This document shows, one piece after another, positions 27,694 through 36,050 of a DNA stretch of 64,000 nt. Source of the stretch: an uncultured Acidimicrobiales bacterium (lineage in GTDB: Bacteria > Actinomycetota > Acidimicrobiia > Acidimicrobiales > SZUA-35); NCBI GenBank assembly GCA_937997485.1, contig CALKTH010000009.1, forward strand, positions 123,538-187,537. The letters are read 5' to 3'. The notes below the pieces were generated by a model, which saw nothing but the letters and a program-made list of their open reading frames with translations, was not told the DNA's origin and searched no databases. How positions within the stretch are numbered: position 1 is the first letter of the stretch; every line of letters starts with the position of its first letter. Both the position numbers and the translations under genes were made by a program.

Positions 27694-28872
27694 ATGACCG
27701 CAACCCTGAAGCGCCGGCTGGCTTTGCTCGCAGTTCTCTCGCTCTTCGCCGCTGCTTGCAGCTCCGGCGATGATGCAACCGACAACGCCGACACCGATTC
27801 CACGGAGGCTTCCGACGACGGAGACTCCGGAGATTCCGGTGACGATGGAGATTCCGGTGATTCCGGCGACTCCGATGATTCTGGCGACACCGTTGATCTC
27901 GCCCAGGGTGGCAGTGTTCTCGAGACCGTCAAGGCTCGCGGCACCCTCAACTGCGGCGTCTCCGGCGCCGCTGTGGCGTTCTCCTTCACCCAGGCCGACG
28001 GTTCCGTGACCGGCATCGATGCCGACTACTGCCGTGCTGTTGCTGCCGCCGTTCTCGGCGACGCCAACGCCGTCAACTTCGTGGCACTCACCGCCGCTGA
28101 GCGTTTCACCGCTGTCGCCGCTGGCGACGTGGATCTGCTCATGCGCAACTCCACCTGGACCCAGAGCCGTGACACCGACGTAGGGATGGACTTCGGTCCG
28201 ACCACCTACTACGACGGCCAGCAGCTCATGGGCCGCGCCTCCGACGGCTTCTCCGGCTCCTCCGCAGTCTCGGAAATCGACGGCGCCGTCGTTTGCACCA
28301 ACGCTGGCACCACCACCGAGACCAACATTGCTGAACTCGCTGGCACGCTCGGCATCAACATCACGCTGAACACCTTCGAGGACTTCAACATCGTCACGGA
28401 GAACTTCATCGCTGGTTCCTGCGACATCATCACCACTGACGGTTCTGCACTCGTCGGCCGCAAGGCCGAGCAGCAGCCCGAGGGTGAAGAGTGGGTCATC
28501 TTCCCGGCAACGCCGATCTCCAAGGAGCCGCTCGGTCCGGTGTACGGCCAGAACGACTCCATCTGGGCCGACGTGGTCAACTGGACCGTGTACGCCACGA
28601 TCATCGCCGACGAGTACGGCGTTGGTAAGGCTGACGTTGACGCCGCCCTCGCAGGCGACGCACCCGAGATGGTCCGCCTCCTCGGCGGCGAAGGTGAACT
28701 CCAGACCGCAATGGGCCTCCCGGCCGACGCGTTCTACCAGGTCATCAGCCAGATGGGTAACTACTCCGAGATGTTCGAAGCGAACCTCGGCCCCGTCGGT
28801 CTCGTGCGTGAAGGTTCCGCCAACGCTGGTTGGCAGGACGGCGGGCTCATCTACGCCCCGCCCGCACGCTGA
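27694..28872 (+). CDS. aapJ: General L-amino-acid ABC transporter, substrate-binding lipoprotein
   Basis: 392 aa. Signal peptide with lipobox AAAC, so Cys22 would be lipid-anchored. A low-complexity Asp/Ser/Gly linker (repeated GDSGDSGD) runs from about 25 to 67 and tethers the domain to the membrane. The rest is an AapJ/BztA-type binding protein: VKARGTLNCGVSG near 80, FSFTQADGSVTGIDADYCRA near 98-117, and DLLMRNSTWTQSRD near 149-162. It delivers a broad range of L-amino acids in known systems. First gene of aapJQMP; it is followed by two hairpins. Confidence 0.92.
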   Translation: MTATLKRRLALLAVLSLFAAACSSGDDATDNADTDSTEASDDGDSGDSGDDGDSGDSGDSDDSGDTVDLAQGGSVLETVKARGTLNCGVSGAAVAFSFTQADGSVTGIDADYCRAVAAAVLGDANAVNFVALTAAERFTAVAAGDVDLLMRNSTWTQSRDTDVGMDFGPTTYYDGQQLMGRASDGFSGSSAVSEIDGAVVCTNAGTTTETNIAELAGTLGINITLNTFEDFNIVTENFIAGSCDIITTDGSALVGRKAEQQPEGEEWVIFPATPISKEPLGPVYGQNDSIWADVVNWTVYATIIADEYGVGKADVDAALAGDAPEMVRLLGGEGELQTAMGLPADAFYQVISQMGNYSEMFEANLGPVGLVREGSANAGWQDGGLIYAPPAR

Positions 28873-28886
28873 TCCACCACCGTTGA

Positions 28887-28915
28887 CGTGAAGCCCGGTT
28901 CGTCCGGGCGTCACG
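28887..28915 (+). terminator. Intercistronic hairpin 1 after aapJ
   Basis: Arms at 28887-28898 and 28904-28915 (CGTGAAGCCCGG/CCGGGCGTCACG) pair with a single mismatch around a 5-nt loop, 14 bp after the aapJ stop. Confidence 0.55.
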
Positions 28916-28926
28916 ACTGAACGACT

Positions 28927-28960
28927 CGAAGGGGTGGGCCATCCGTGGTCCACCCCTTCG
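28927..28960 (+). terminator. Intercistronic hairpin 2 after aapJ
   Basis: 15-bp stem, arms at 28927-28941 and 28946-28960, with one G-U pair and the tetraloop TCCG. No U-tract follows. With hairpin 1 it probably limits read-through into the permease genes or protects the aapJ message from 3' decay. Confidence 0.65.
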
Positions 28961-29106
28961 ACGTTCTGCGTACGCTGCGTTACCACTGGGCCATCGGGCG
29001 CAGAGGCTCACCGCATCGTTCGCAGAGCGCCGCTTGTCGCCGACTGCTACGTTCCGAACGCCGTTGCAGTCCATCAAGAAATCGCAACAATCAGGGGAGA
29101 ACAAGC

Positions 29107-30645
29107 GTGGCAACCGCGCAGGTACCGCAGAGCAGCTCCGCTCACGCGGCGCAACAACGACCACCACTGTGGAGAGACGCAGGCGTCCTCAAATGGTTCG
29201 CTCAGATCGTGGCCCTCGTGCTTGTCGTGGGCACGCTCTGGTTTCTGTCGACCGAGGCAGTGGACAACCTCGAAGCCGGTGGCATCTCGCCCGGCACTGA
29301 GTGGTTGAACGGCCCCGCCAACATCCAACTGTCCGAAGGCATCGACACGGTTCCCAACAGCGCCGGTCGAGCCCTCTGGTCCGGCATGGTGACCAACCTG
29401 CGCCTGGCCGTCATCGGCATCATCTTGTCGACGATCCTCGGGCTCGCGGTTGGCCTCGCCCGGCTCAGTAACAACTGGCTGGCGAACAAGGCGGCGTCGA
29501 TCTTCATCGAGACGCTGCGCAACATCCCCGTCCTCGTGCAGATCCTCCTGTGGCTCACGATCCTCACCTCCATCGGTGCGCTGACGCCGGACCGAGGGCC
29601 CATCAGCGGCTGGCTCATCATCTCCCAGAAGGGTGTGTCCGGACCTCGCATCTTCCTCGCCGATGGCTTCTATCAGTGGGCCGTCCTCATGGGCCTCGCC
29701 GGCGTGGTCACCTACTTCGTCCGCAAGAGCCTCAACGCCAAGCGAGACCGCGAAGGCGGCACGTCCCAAGCGGGCAAGGCGACCGTGGCCATCATGGGCG
29801 TGAGCGCCGTGGTCTTCTGGTTCATCAATCCAATCGTTGGTTTCCTCGGCACCCCGCTGCAGGCCATCTCTGATGGGTGGGGAGGCATTCCGCAGCCGGT
29901 GATGCAGGCCATTCTCAGTGCTCTCGCCGCCGGGGCTGCGGTCAACTGGATCCGCCGGTTCCTCAACAGCCGCCGTACACCCGCCGGTCTGGCCAAGCTC
30001 ACCGACGACGACTACTTCCGCATGATCTTCGCCGGCATCGCAGCGCTCCTCGCCGTGATCGTGCTTTGGCGCTGGTGGCCGGGCCTGTCGAGCTGGATCA
30101 TCAACTCGGGCAGTGACTTCTGGCAGGTCGCGGCCGACAAGTTCGGTGACGGTCGAGGGGCACGTCCGCTCGACGGCATGAAGCCCACCGTCTCTGAAGG
30201 CCGCTTCGCCAACTACGGCCCGACCGGGTGGACGCTCACCGTGTTCGCCGCAGCGCTGCTCTTCGGCCTCGTCTTCTACACCGCAAGCTTCATCGCCGAG
30301 ATCATCCGAGGCGGCATCCTTGCTGTGGCCAAGGGCCAGACCGAAGCAGCGGCCGCCCTCGGCCTCTCCCGCTCACAGGCGCTGCGCAAGGTCATCCTTC
30401 CGCAGGCCTTCCGCATCGTGATGCCGCCGCTCGGCAACCAGTATCTCAACATCACGAAGAACACGTCTCTGGCCATCGCCGTGGGTCTGTCCGATGTGGT
30501 GCAGGTCGGTCAGTCGTTGGCAAACAAGAACAATCAGTTCCTCACGGTCTTCGCGATCTGGATGCTGTTCTACCTGGCCTGCTCACTCACCATTTCGTTG
30601 ATCGTGAACACGATCAACGCCCGACTCGCAATCGTGGAGAGGTAG
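29107..30645 (+). CDS. aapQ: General L-amino-acid ABC transporter permease
   Basis: 512-aa membrane permease. The GTG at 29107 has GGGGAG 7 nt upstream. An N-terminal span is near residues 35-55, the first core span near 95-115 (LRLAVIGIILSTILGLAVGL), several additional spans lie between 180 and 330, and the conserved cytoplasmic EAA loop QTEAAAALGLSRSQALRKV is near 414-432. Characterised AapQ proteins are about 400 aa, so this one has roughly 110 extra residues, mostly in the middle. Works with AapM, AapP and AapJ. Confidence 0.9.
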   Translation: MATAQVPQSSSAHAAQQRPPLWRDAGVLKWFAQIVALVLVVGTLWFLSTEAVDNLEAGGISPGTEWLNGPANIQLSEGIDTVPNSAGRALWSGMVTNLRLAVIGIILSTILGLAVGLARLSNNWLANKAASIFIETLRNIPVLVQILLWLTILTSIGALTPDRGPISGWLIISQKGVSGPRIFLADGFYQWAVLMGLAGVVTYFVRKSLNAKRDREGGTSQAGKATVAIMGVSAVVFWFINPIVGFLGTPLQAISDGWGGIPQPVMQAILSALAAGAAVNWIRRFLNSRRTPAGLAKLTDDDYFRMIFAGIAALLAVIVLWRWWPGLSSWIINSGSDFWQVAADKFGDGRGARPLDGMKPTVSEGRFANYGPTGWTLTVFAAALLFGLVFYTASFIAEIIRGGILAVAKGQTEAAAALGLSRSQALRKVILPQAFRIVMPPLGNQYLNITKNTSLAIAVGLSDVVQVGQSLANKNNQFLTVFAIWMLFYLACSLTISLIVNTINARLAIVER

Positions 30646-30649
30646 TTCG

Positions 30650-32485
30650 ATGGCTGCGATTCAAGACGATCTCTCCATGAATCTCGAGGCGGGCGGCGTC
30701 GCTCCCGACGTCCGACCCGACACGCCGGTGAAAGATCCGGTGCAGTGGATGAAGGAGAATTTGTTCTCCTCCGTCGGCAACGCTTTGCTCACCGGGGTTT
30801 TCGTCGCCGTGCTCGGCGGCCTGCTGTGGTGGTTCGTTGGCCTCGTCTTCAAAGACAGCAACGACTGGGATGCCGTTGCCACCAACATCCGCCTGCTCTT
30901 CAGCTTCAACTATCCAGCTGAGCAGTACATCCGAGTTTGGTTCAGTCTTGGGATGCTGTTGGGGGCCGTTTCGCTCACAGCAGCCTTCTTCGACATCAAC
31001 CCGTCGATGTCGGTGCGCAAGCTCGGCATCAATGCCAGTGGGCTCGGCGCCACGTCGTTGATCGTCGGTGTCTTGCCAGCAACACCGTCCGGTGCCCGGA
31101 TCGTCTTCCTCATCATCGGCGCCCTGTTCTTGGCCGCCGGCGTCGGCACGCTGCAGGCCGTCGATGAGCCCCACAAGAAGTTCGTCAGCTTCCCCACCAT
31201 GCTGCTGACCTTCGGGCTTTCCGTGGTTGCGTTCGCTTGGCTGGTTCCCATCGGCCGCAACGAATTCGCCAACGGCGCCGTGATCGACGAGGGCGGCTTC
31301 GCCAACCCGTCCACGAAGATTCCGTGGACGATCATGATGGCGATCCTCGTCGGCGTGTACTTCCTGGCCCGGGCCGTCAAGCCGATGCTGCCGGTCAAGC
31401 CGGTGCAGACGTTCCTGATCACGTTCTGGGTCGCGGGGCCCGCGTTCCTGATCTTCCTGGTGCTGCGTGACCCCACGTTCGACTACGACCGGGTTCTCAA
31501 GGTCGACATTCCGTGGGCGATCGGCTTCGCCGTTGTTGGTGGCGCCATTCTGTACTGGCTCACCAAGCCGATGCTCGGCGAGATCGGGCGGCTGGTGGCG
31601 GTTGCGCTGCTCGGCGTTGCGGTTCTGAACTGGGTGGCTGCGTTCTTCGGCTGGTGGTCGATGCTGCAGAAGACCCGTGTGTCATTCTTGGTGTTGGCCC
31701 TGTTCGCTCTGGCCGCGCCCACCTTCGCTGGAGAGAAGTCGGCCCGTGTCCGCTATGTCGGGGCGTGGGTTGCCGTGGTCGCACTTGGGCACTGGTTGAT
31801 CACGGGCATCAACACCACATCCACGCTGGATATCGCTGCTCCCCCGTTCCTCGGCGGGTTCACGATCAGCCTCGTCATCTTCTACTACGTGATGCTCGTG
31901 TCGTTCCCGCTCGGGGCGATCATGGCGTTGGCTCGCACATCGACGCTGCCCATTTTCCGAGTCATGGCCACCGTCTACATCGAGTTCATTCGCGGCATCC
32001 CGCTCATCACCGTGCTGTTCTTTTTCTCCAGCATGGTGAGCCTCTTCCTGCCCAACGGCATGGATCTGTCGGAACTGGCGGCGATCTTCATCGGCTACAC
32101 CCTGTTCTCTGCGGCGTACGTGGCAGAGAACATCCGAGGCGGCTTGCAGTCGGTCCGGCGGGGGCAGTTCGAGGCCAGCGATGCGCTGGGACTCACCACT
32201 TCTCAGCGCACGATCTTCGTCGTGCTTCCGCAGGCGCTTCGAGTCTCGATTCCGAACCTCGTGGGTCAGGCCATCGCCACCTTCAAAGAGACCTCGCTGA
32301 TCTTCATCGTCGGCGCCTTCGACTTCTTGCGAGTGGCCAACGTCAGCATTGCAAGCCAGCCCGACTATCTCGGTCAGAATCTTGTTGGCCTGCTCTTCGT
32401 CTCTGCCGTCTACTGGGTCTTCGCCTACAGCATGTCTCGAGCCTCACGTAGTCTCGAGACCAAGCTCGGCGTCGGTTCACGCTGA
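30650..32485 (+). CDS. aapM: General L-amino-acid ABC transporter permease, enlarged
   Basis: 611 aa, against about 380 aa for typical AapM. The ATG lies 4 bp after the aapQ stop. The canonical permease domain is in the last ~220 residues ([20 protein letters not shown] onward), with the EAA-loop [20 protein letters not shown] near 505-524. Residues 40-390 hold about nine or ten more hydrophobic segments not needed for the usual fold. Part of aapJQMP. Confidence 0.9.
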   Translation: MAAIQDDLSMNLEAGGVAPDVRPDTPVKDPVQWMKENLFSSVGNALLTGVFVAVLGGLLWWFVGLVFKDSNDWDAVATNIRLLFSFNYPAEQYIRVWFSLGMLLGAVSLTAAFFDINPSMSVRKLGINASGLGATSLIVGVLPATPSGARIVFLIIGALFLAAGVGTLQAVDEPHKKFVSFPTMLLTFGLSVVAFAWLVPIGRNEFANGAVIDEGGFANPSTKIPWTIMMAILVGVYFLARAVKPMLPVKPVQTFLITFWVAGPAFLIFLVLRDPTFDYDRVLKVDIPWAIGFAVVGGAILYWLTKPMLGEIGRLVAVALLGVAVLNWVAAFFGWWSMLQKTRVSFLVLALFALAAPTFAGEKSARVRYVGAWVAVVALGHWLITGINTTSTLDIAAPPFLGGFTISLVIFYYVMLVSFPLGAIMALARTSTLPIFRVMATVYIEFIRGIPLITVLFFFSSMVSLFLPNGMDLSELAAIFIGYTLFSAAYVAENIRGGLQSVRRGQFEASDALGLTTSQRTIFVVLPQALRVSIPNLVGQAIATFKETSLIFIVGAFDFLRVANVSIASQPDYLGQNLVGLLFVSAVYWVFAYSMSRASRSLETKLGVGSR

Positions 32486-32558
32486 TGTTGCCGGCAATGA
32501 CCTCACGCTCTTCACTACTCAACCTGATCTCAATCACCGCACTGCTGGAGTCCCACTC

Positions 32559-33344
32559 ATGACTGCATCCTTCACCGATCCCAACGCTGCACTCTCCCCC
32601 GAGTTGGCCGCCCGCGACGACATGATCAACTGCCGCGGCGTCAAGAAGTGGTTCGGCGACTTCCAGGCCCTCAAGGGCGTGGACCTGACGGTCAAGGACC
32701 GTGAGGTGATGGTGGTGCTCGGTCCGTCTGGGTCTGGCAAGTCCACGCTGATTCGCTGCATCAATCGCCTCGAGGTCCACCAAGAGGGCGACATCACGGT
32801 TGATGGCATCGAACTCACCAACGATCTGCGGAACATCGACAAGATTCGTTCCGAAGTCGGCATGGTGTTCCAGCAGTTCAACCTGTTCCCTCACCTCACG
32901 GTGTTGGACAACATCACGCTGGCTCCCATCTGGGTGCGCAAGAAGGCAAGGGTCGAGGCGGAAGCCACCGCCCGTGCCCTCCTCGAGCGGGTGGGCATTC
33001 CGGAGCAGGCCGACAAGTTCCCCGGTCAGCTGTCTGGTGGACAGCAGCAACGCGTGGCCATCGCTCGCTCGCTCGCCATGGAACCCAAGATCATGTTGTT
33101 CGACGAGCCGACGTCGGCTCTCGACCCGGAAATGATCTCCGAGGTGCTCGACGTGATGAAGGGCCTTGCCGACAGCGGCATGACCATGGTGGTGGTGACC
33201 CACGAGATGGGCTTCGCCCGCGAGGTCGCCGATCGCCTGGTGTTCATGGAAGAAGGCAACGTGGTCGAGATCAACGAGCCCGGCGCCTTCTTCACCAACC
33301 CCAACTCCGACCGCACCAAGCTCTTCCTCTCCCAAATCCTCTAA
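32559..33344 (+). CDS. aapP: General L-amino-acid ABC transporter ATP-binding protein
   Basis: 261-aa ATPase energising AapQM. Walker A GPSGSGKS at residues 55-62, Q-loop FQQFNLF near 107, signature LSGGQQQR near 160, Walker [14 protein letters not shown] near 180, switch His in VVVTHEMGF near 215. The ATG at 32559 is preceded by GGAG 8 nt upstream. Longer frames back to 32349 overlap aapM and are rejected. Last gene of the operon; a C/T-rich stretch follows and then the repeat-flanked accessory cassette. Confidence 0.94.
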   Translation: MTASFTDPNAALSPELAARDDMINCRGVKKWFGDFQALKGVDLTVKDREVMVVLGPSGSGKSTLIRCINRLEVHQEGDITVDGIELTNDLRNIDKIRSEVGMVFQQFNLFPHLTVLDNITLAPIWVRKKARVEAEATARALLERVGIPEQADKFPGQLSGGQQQRVAIARSLAMEPKIMLFDEPTSALDPEMISEVLDVMKGLADSGMTMVVVTHEMGFAREVADRLVFMEEGNVVEINEPGAFFTNPNSDRTKLFLSQIL

Positions 33345-33406
33345 CCCCTCACCACCCTCATCGGCCCTCCTCCCCCTCCCCACCTCTCCTCCCCTTCCTC
33401 ACGGTC

Positions 33407-33500
33407 CACTGCCGAAATTTCGTGCCCAGCCCACCGTTCCGGTGGACGAGCGCTGCGAAATCGAGACGAAGGGCGTGTTGCGCTGCAGTTTCGGGCAGTG
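33407..33500 (+). repeat. Left inverted repeat of the cassette
   Basis: About 94 bp whose own ends pair (CACTGCC...GGGCAGTG). Inside are the perfect palindrome CGAAATTTCG and the stem CCACCG-TTC-CGGTGG. The 90 bases 33411-33500, read in reverse complement, align without gaps to the rejoined right copy over 80 positions, 69 of them identical by hand count. Confidence 0.85.
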
Positions 33501-33544
33501 AATTGGACGAGCCCGAGTCGACAGCGAACGCGACGGGCGAGGAG

Positions 33545-34498
33545 TCATGTGGCCGAGGGGCCAGCGACCTGGCGGGGACGAGCCGACATCGCCGCCCCAA
33601 AGATCTCAGAAATAACGGCGCCAGGATTCTCGGTCCAGCGATCTCGCGTGAACTCGAGCACCTCGAAGCCCATGGATCGAAGGCGCTGCCGTTGGAGGCG
33701 ATCCTTGTTGGTCTGAGCGCGTCGCTTGCCGTGGAAGTTGAAGCCGTCGAGAAGGATCAGGAGGGCGCTGTCGAACGACAGGTCTACCTGGGCGACGACA
33801 TCGCCGTCACTCGTACGAATCTCTTCTTCGAGATGCGGGTAGGGCAATCCTGTGGCGTGGACACCCGCCGCCACTTCGCGGCTCCATGGGCTGGCAGCAG
33901 GACGCTCGTCAGGCCGGATCAGCTCGAGCGCTTGACGAAAGCGCACGGTTCCGTCTCGTCCTTGCCGAGCGTGGTGTTCGAGACAGTCTCCCAGCTTGGT
34001 CAGATCTGTGAGCGCTGCCTCTCGAGCGGAGTCGATGAGGGCCATGATCTTCCAAACGTGGCGCTCAACCGCCGCGACGTCCATGATCGTGCGTTCGACC
34101 GTGGAGATCGGCAAGCCATTGAGTGCGGTGATGTCTTGCGCTCGAAATTGCGTTGTCTCATGCACGAGGACACCCGGAAGCTCATTGTGCGTACCTCGGC
34201 GAAGGGTGACTTCGGGCCAGCGCTTGAGGTCAGGGTCAAGTCCGTAGTTGCTCGCGGCATGACGATGGCTGACGTATCCTCGCCCGCCAAGCACGAGAGC
34301 GAAGACTCTTGCTTCATCGGTGTCGTCGAAGAGTGCATGCCGGTACACCCCGCGTCGCATCTGGATCCACTGGCCGGAAGCCAAGCGGCGAGAAATCTGA
34401 CGATCGGTGTAGCCGAGCGCCTGGGCCTGGCGGCGAGTGACGACGCCGGCCTGGGTACGAAAGAGTGTCAGGAGACGGACATCGCTGCCTGTTGCCAT
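33545..34498 (-). CDS. AbiEi-type winged-helix / DUF559 (Vsr-like) domain protein
   Basis: 317 aa. The ATG at 34498 is chosen because GGAGG is 5 nt upstream. Residues 1-50 (GVVTRRQAQALGYTDRQISR, then GQWIQMRRGVYR) match the winged helix of AbiEi-type antitoxins. The C-terminal ~100 residues match DUF559, a Vsr/restriction-endonuclease-like fold: VDLSF, LLDGFNFHG, NKDRLQRQRLRSMGFEVLEF. The usual Glu of the E-x-D-G strand appears to be Leu (ILLDG), so catalysis is uncertain. No AbiEii-type toxin gene is adjacent. Such genes are numerous in actinobacteria; function is unknown, and the flanking repeats suggest a mobile-cassette role. Confidence 0.8.
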   Translation of the reverse strand: MATGSDVRLLTLFRTQAGVVTRRQAQALGYTDRQISRRLASGQWIQMRRGVYRHALFDDTDEARVFALVLGGRGYVSHRHAASNYGLDPDLKRWPEVTLRRGTHNELPGVLVHETTQFRAQDITALNGLPISTVERTIMDVAAVERHVWKIMALIDSAREAALTDLTKLGDCLEHHARQGRDGTVRFRQALELIRPDERPAASPWSREVAAGVHATGLPYPHLEEEIRTSDGDVVAQVDLSFDSALLILLDGFNFHGKRRAQTNKDRLQRQRLRSMGFEVLEFTRDRWTENPGAVISEIFGAAMSARPRQVAGPSAT

Positions 34499-34640
34499 CA
34501 CGACCTCCAAGGAAGAGCGTTTGTGTGGCAGTCAGTTCTGCGAGTCGAGCGCAACCCAGGTTCGCTCGAGTCCACACCCTAACGGGGCCAGGACACCCCA
34601 ATCCCTGGTCGGCACATCGGGTGTGCCCACCAGGCGTCGT

Positions 34641-34700
34641 AACTGCAGCGCTGCACGCCCTCGACGCCCATTTCGCAGCGCTAGCCCACCGGAACGGTGG
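34641..34700 (-). repeat. Right inverted repeat of the cassette, inner part
   Basis: 60 bp that match the reverse complement of 33441-33490 plus neighbouring bases of the left repeat, ending in CCCACCGGAACGGTGG, where the IS481 element begins. Confidence 0.8.
34685..34700 (+). repeat. 16-bp direct repeat flanking IS481, left copy
   Basis: CCCACCGGAACGGTGG, identical to 36015-36030. Interpreted as the target-site duplication; it contains the palindromic stem of the cassette repeat. Confidence 0.7.
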
Positions 34701-34752
34701 TGTGTAGTCGCGGGACATAGTTGTCAACTTTTGGTTTGCTGTGGCGCTGGGG

Positions 34753-34773
34753 TGTCGCGGCACATGGTTGACA
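34753..34773 (+). repeat. Inner end motif of IS481 element, left
   Basis: TGTCGCGG then CACATGGTTGACA; 18 of 21 positions agree with the inner right motif read in reverse complement. It lies just inside the outer terminal repeat and touches the transposase stop side; probably an extra transposase-binding site. Confidence 0.6.
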
Positions 34774-34775
34774 CT

Positions 34776-35951
34776 TCATGGACGTGTGCTTGGTCGGCCT
34801 CGACGGGCATAAAGAGCATGGCTCTTGGCGTTGGGCTCGAGGTGCAGATGACGGATGACCCCGTCGTTGTTGAAGATGTGACAGTTCGAACCCGTCAACA
34901 CGATGCTGACTAATTGGCCACTGAACGCATTACCGACAGCGAAACGGTGCCCATGCCCCATCACCCAACCGTTCGACCCGACCTTGCTCACCGAAATCGC
35001 AGTCGGAGTGCTCAACGGGCGATCGGTCGGTCCTGACTTGGGCATCTCGGCCCAACGCGCTGCCGGGACCTTCCTGCCAATTCCGCGGTGGGGACGTTCG
35101 TAGTTGTAGATCCGGGTGAACTCATCGGCCTGGACCTGCAACTCGGCCACGGTGGCCACCAGACCTTTCTTGGTCAGCCATTTCTTCATCGTCCGATGGA
35201 AACGCTCGACCTTGCCGCAGGTCTGGGGATGGAAGAACCGAGACCGCACATCGACAACACCCAACAGCTCGACGCGACGACCGAGCTTGAGAAACGCTTT
35301 GCCGTTGTCATGCAGCAACCTCTCCGGAGGCCCCCAACCGGTGACCCCGCAGGTGTAGGCGTCCCACGCCCCATCGAAGGACTCAGCCGAGTGGACACGA
35401 CTCGCCACCAACACCCGAGACCCGTCATCCAACAAGTTGATGATCTTCACGCTGGTGCCATCCGCCAACTCCCAGTCAGTGCCGTCCAATTGCCACATCC
35501 CGTTGGCGTGATCACTCTCGAAACGCTTGAACGATGTGCGGGACTTGGAGGAGTCAGCCTCGACCAGGCCGTGACGTTTCAGCACCCGGTACACCGTCGA
35601 AACTGACGGCACCACAACCAACTCAGCCATGTCCTGCAGATGCCAGTGGATGGTCTGAGCGCCAGCGTCCAGGCCAGCATCATCCAGTTCTTTACGCAAA
35701 CGAATGATCTGCTCTTCCACACCGGGCGGCGTCTTGTTCGCCACCCTCAACGGAGCCCGAGATTTCGTCTCCAGTCCCGCCTCTCCATCGGCTGAGAAAC
35801 GCTTCCGGTAGTTGTAAAACGTGGTCCGCGAGATCCCGTGCTCTCGGGTGAACTCTGTGACATTGAGATGCTTCGGATCGATCTCAGCGATCAAACGACG
35901 GACACTCATCGGGGGCTCCATCCCCAAAGTGTCAACAATGACCCGCGACAC
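34776..35951 (-). CDS. IS481-family DDE transposase
   Basis: 391 aa. An N-terminal helix-turn-helix (EFTREHGISRTTFYNYRKRF near residues 33-52) is followed by the integrase core with the DDE residues visible: Asp in WQLDGTDWEL near 155, Asp in RLLHDNGKAF near 216, and Glu in GKVERFHRTMKKWL near 250. A C-terminal Arg-rich tail follows. No frameshift or internal stop. The start is a GTG at 35951; an ATG 30 bp inside (MEPPMSVRRL) is an alternative. The start codon falls in the inner right end motif, so transposase binding could repress its own gene. Confidence 0.92.
   Translation of the reverse strand: MSRVIVDTLGMEPPMSVRRLIAEIDPKHLNVTEFTREHGISRTTFYNYRKRFSADGEAGLETKSRAPLRVANKTPPGVEEQIIRLRKELDDAGLDAGAQTIHWHLQDMAELVVVPSVSTVYRVLKRHGLVEADSSKSRTSFKRFESDHANGMWQLDGTDWELADGTSVKIINLLDDGSRVLVASRVHSAESFDGAWDAYTCGVTGWGPPERLLHDNGKAFLKLGRRVELLGVVDVRSRFFHPQTCGKVERFHRTMKKWLTKKGLVATVAELQVQADEFTRIYNYERPHRGIGRKVPAARWAEMPKSGPTDRPLSTPTAISVSKVGSNGWVMGHGHRFAVGNAFSGQLVSIVLTGSNCHIFNNDGVIRHLHLEPNAKSHALYARRGRPSTRP
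35930..35950 (-). repeat. Inner end motif of IS481 element, right
   Basis: Reverse complement reads TGTCGCGGGTCATTGTTGACA-like, paired with 34753-34773. It overlaps the GTG start of the transposase gene. Confidence 0.6.
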
Positions 35952-36014
35952 CCCTTCCCAAAGCCCTCAACACAACATCCACCCAGACTGTCAACTATGT
36001 CCTGCACGAAGACA

Positions 36015-36050
36015 CCCACCGGAACGGTGGGCTGGGCACGAAATTTCGGC
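36015..36050 (-). repeat. Right inverted repeat of the cassette, outer part, with second copy of 16-bp duplication
   Basis: 36015-36030 is the second copy of CCCACCGGAACGGTGG. 36016-36050 is a perfect 35-bp reverse complement of 33411-33445 and includes the CGAAATTTCG palindrome. The last base is also the final G of the VOC gene stop codon on the minus strand. Confidence 0.85.

Larger units (their letters stand above)
34701..36014 (-). mobile_element. IS481-family insertion sequence, 1314 bp
   Basis: Ends TGT...ACA. Outer inverted repeats at 34701-34726 and 35989-36014 agree at 18 of 26 positions, sharing the core GGACATAGTTG. A second, similar inverted pair lies inside at 34753-34773 and 35930-35950. 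Flanked by an identical 16-bp direct repeat. Carries one full-length DDE transposase gene on the minus strand and looks intact. Confidence 0.85.
33411..36050. mobile_element. Candidate repeat-flanked AbiEi/DUF559 cassette, interrupted by IS481
   Basis: A single minus-strand gene (33545-34498) is flanked by inverted copies of an ~80-90 bp repeat. The outermost 35 bp at 33411-33445 and 36016-36050 are perfect reverse complements. The right copy is split by an IS481-type element at 34701-36014. Without the insertion the cassette would be about 1.31 kb. It sits between convergent host genes and touches the stop codon of the VOC gene. Mobility is inferred only from the repeat layout. Confidence 0.5.

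Noticed and set aside
27790..27895. Repetitive GGAGATTCCGGTGA-type DNA in aapJ
   Set aside because: It encodes the Asp/Ser/Gly linker after the lipobox; a low-complexity coding repeat, not a separate element.
33545..34498. Type IV toxin-antitoxin operon (AbiEi/AbiEii)
   Set aside because: Only the AbiEi-like winged helix is present, fused to DUF559; no nucleotidyltransferase toxin gene lies on either side.
33422..34582. 386-codon open frame on the plus strand through the accessory cassette
   Set aside because: Begins inside the inverted repeat and is antisense to the DUF559 gene, which has a good ribosome-binding site and domain matches.
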